Below are positions 30,846 to 31,770 of a DNA stretch of 31,770 nt, in pieces (positions within the stretch are counted from its first letter, which is position 1; each line of letters begins with the position of its first letter). A program made the translations under genes and the position numbers. This DNA comes from Subdoligranulum sp. CAG:314 (GTDB taxonomy: Bacteria; Bacillota; Clostridia; Christensenellales; CAG-314), in contig FR901000.1 of the NCBI GenBank assembly GCA_000437915.1, positions 1 to 31,770 of the forward strand, in the 5' to 3' direction. The notes under the pieces are model-generated. The model saw only the letters and a list, made by a program, of their open reading frames with translations, had not been told where the DNA came from and did no database searches.

Positions 30846-31585
30846 TCTATTTGGCTGTTAAAATGACCGTAATCGAGATATTTTTCCAGATTGAATTTCT
30901 TCCACGGCTCGTTATCCTCGGGCGGATAAGAGACGAAAACCATCCTGTCCTTGGTTACGGGATGTAAAAAAGACAATTCAGCCGCCCACAGCGCCAGATT
31001 TGCCCCCTTCATGAGGGTGTTGCCTCCGTATCTCGCGTCTCCGAAAACGGGAAGCCCCCTGCAAGAAAACTGAACGCGAATCTGATGGCTGCGCCCCGTC
31101 TCCAATTTGATTTTGACAAGAGAAATGACGTCGTCCACCGAATCGAGCAGCTTGTACGAAAGCTCCGAGCGCTTGGCGCCCTCCGTCGTCTCCGTTGCCA
31201 CGTATACGGTGTTAGTCAGAGAATTTTTTTTGAGATAGTTGACAAGCGTCGCGGACTTTTCTCTCGGCTTGCCCACGAGGACGGCAAGATAACGCTTGTC
31301 CACCTCGCCGTTCTTTATGGCTTCGGACAGACGCGCCGCGCACTTGCTGTTTTTGGCGAAAACCATGAGTCCTCCCGTCGTGCGGTCGAGACGGTGCACC
31401 AATCCGAGAAAAACATTGCCCTGCTTGTCGTACTTTTGTCTTATGTACTCTTTGAGCAGGTTGAACAAATCCGTGTCGCCGCTTTTGTCCTCCTGACTGG
31501 GCATATTTTGCGGCTTGACCACGACAATTATATGCTTGTCCTCGTATAAAACGGGGACGTCCTCCATAGTAAACTGTTTTTTCAT
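30842..31585 (-). CDS. RluA family pseudouridine synthase
   Basis: A 247-residue enzyme converting uridine to pseudouridine in structured RNA. The catalytic motif HRLDRTTGG spans 64-72 with aspartate D67; LETGRSHQIRVQFSCRG (~170-186) and GDARYGG (~190-196) complete the RluA signature. No S4 domain, so it is the short form; whether the target is rRNA or tRNA cannot be told. ATG 31585 is chosen with GCGGAG 5 bases upstream. It overlaps the stop of the previous gene by ATGA, so translation is coupled. Confidence 0.92.
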   Translation of the reverse strand: MKKQFTMEDVPVLYEDKHIIVVVKPQNMPSQEDKSGDTDLFNLLKEYIRQKYDKQGNVFLGLVHRLDRTTGGLMVFAKNSKCAARLSEAIKNGEVDKRYLAVLVGKPREKSATLVNYLKKNSLTNTVYVATETTEGAKRSELSYKLLDSVDDVISLVKIKLETGRSHQIRVQFSCRGLPVFGDARYGGNTLMKGANLALWAAELSFLHPVTKDRMVFVSYPPEDNEPWKKFNLEKYLDYGHFNSQID

Positions 31586-31770
31586 CTTTTCTCCGCTTTG
31601 TCGCTGCGACGAAAAAGTCCGCTCGCTCCGCAGGGCAGAACTATGCCCTCCTCGTCGGTGGGCAGGCATACCTCATACGCTTCGATTCGACCGCCCCTGT
31701 CTCCGAAAAATTTAGTCAAAATATTTTTCAGCACGGCCGGCTGCAAGCACGTCGCGTAGGAAGTGATAAG
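31582..31770 (-). CDS. C-terminal fragment of an unrecognised gene, cut by right edge
   Basis: The last 62 codons of a minus-strand gene entering from the right edge; the stop TGA overlaps the start of the rluA-type gene. The fragment contains CLQPAVLKNILTKFFGDRGG and CLPTDEEGIVLPCGASG and ends in a charged RRSDKAEKR tail. It has no family I recognise. Its reality is supported by the 4-base ATGA overlap and by a continuous frame with normal codon use. Confidence 0.65.
   Translation of the reverse strand, partial: LITSYATCLQPAVLKNILTKFFGDRGGRIEAYEVCLPTDEEGIVLPCGASGLFRRSDKAEKR

Overview
The window reads as a chromosomal segment of an anaerobic, probably gut-associated Bacillota (Clostridia-like) bacterium. 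Supporting signs are strong GGAGG-type ribosome binding sites, many TTGACA/TATAAT promoters with 17-base spacers, a pyrophosphate-type phosphofructokinase, glutamate dehydrogenase, DegV and BioY, and no outer-membrane genes. The exact lineage cannot be fixed from sequence alone. There are no tRNA or rRNA genes, CRISPR arrays, insertion sequences or phage genes. Genes are packed closely, and many are separated by hairpin terminators shared between neighbours.

Layout. 1-3647 (minus): a very large RHS/YD-repeat protein open at the left edge, preceded by an unrecognised three-helix membrane protein. 3856-5121 (plus): PPi-dependent phosphofructokinase. 5159-7143 (minus): a nucleoside-recognition/gate-type membrane protein and a small putative cyclase. 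7194-9478 (minus): alaS (short form lacking the C-terminal domain) with a cyclophilin. 9567-11424 (minus): two zinc-ribbon proteins, one membrane-anchored with three ribbons and one with seven ribbons. 11483-16939 (minus): PHP phosphoesterase, VanW protein, dnaB and glnS. 17093-19802 (plus): an IscU/NifU-like protein coupled to a GGGtGRT-family protein, then a VTT-domain membrane protein. 19838-20856 (minus): an ECF sigma factor and its PepSY-type anti-sigma partner. 21097-24041 (plus): DegV, birA-bioY and a small membrane protein. 24081-31770 (minus): a GNAT acetyltransferase, gdhA, a ferritin-like putative diiron protein, pyridoxamine kinase, a surface-anchored protein, an RluA-type pseudouridine synthase and the tail of one more gene.

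Main points of interest. (1) Three genes (PHP protein, birA, GNAT) lack a Shine-Dalgarno sequence and have a -10 box ending only 6-8 bases before the ATG, so each is predicted to make a leaderless mRNA. (2) The birA-bioY promoter carries a perfect 8-base inverted repeat (extending to 9) of BirA-box type across its -35. (3) dnaB contains an in-frame 33-bp tandem duplication just after Walker B. (4) AlaRS ends directly after its editing domain. (5) The GGGtGRT/IscU-like pair and the 421-residue diiron-like protein are recognisable families without a known job. (6) Twice, the TGA stop of one gene is the TGA inside the TTGACA -35 of the next.

Functional links: birA and bioY together handle biotin attachment, uptake and feedback control. 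The sigma/anti-sigma pair forms a self-regulating envelope-stress type module. dnaB, glnS, alaS, rluA and the cyclophilin are housekeeping genes. Starts were reassigned by ribosome binding site or promoter position for nine genes, noted in each entry.
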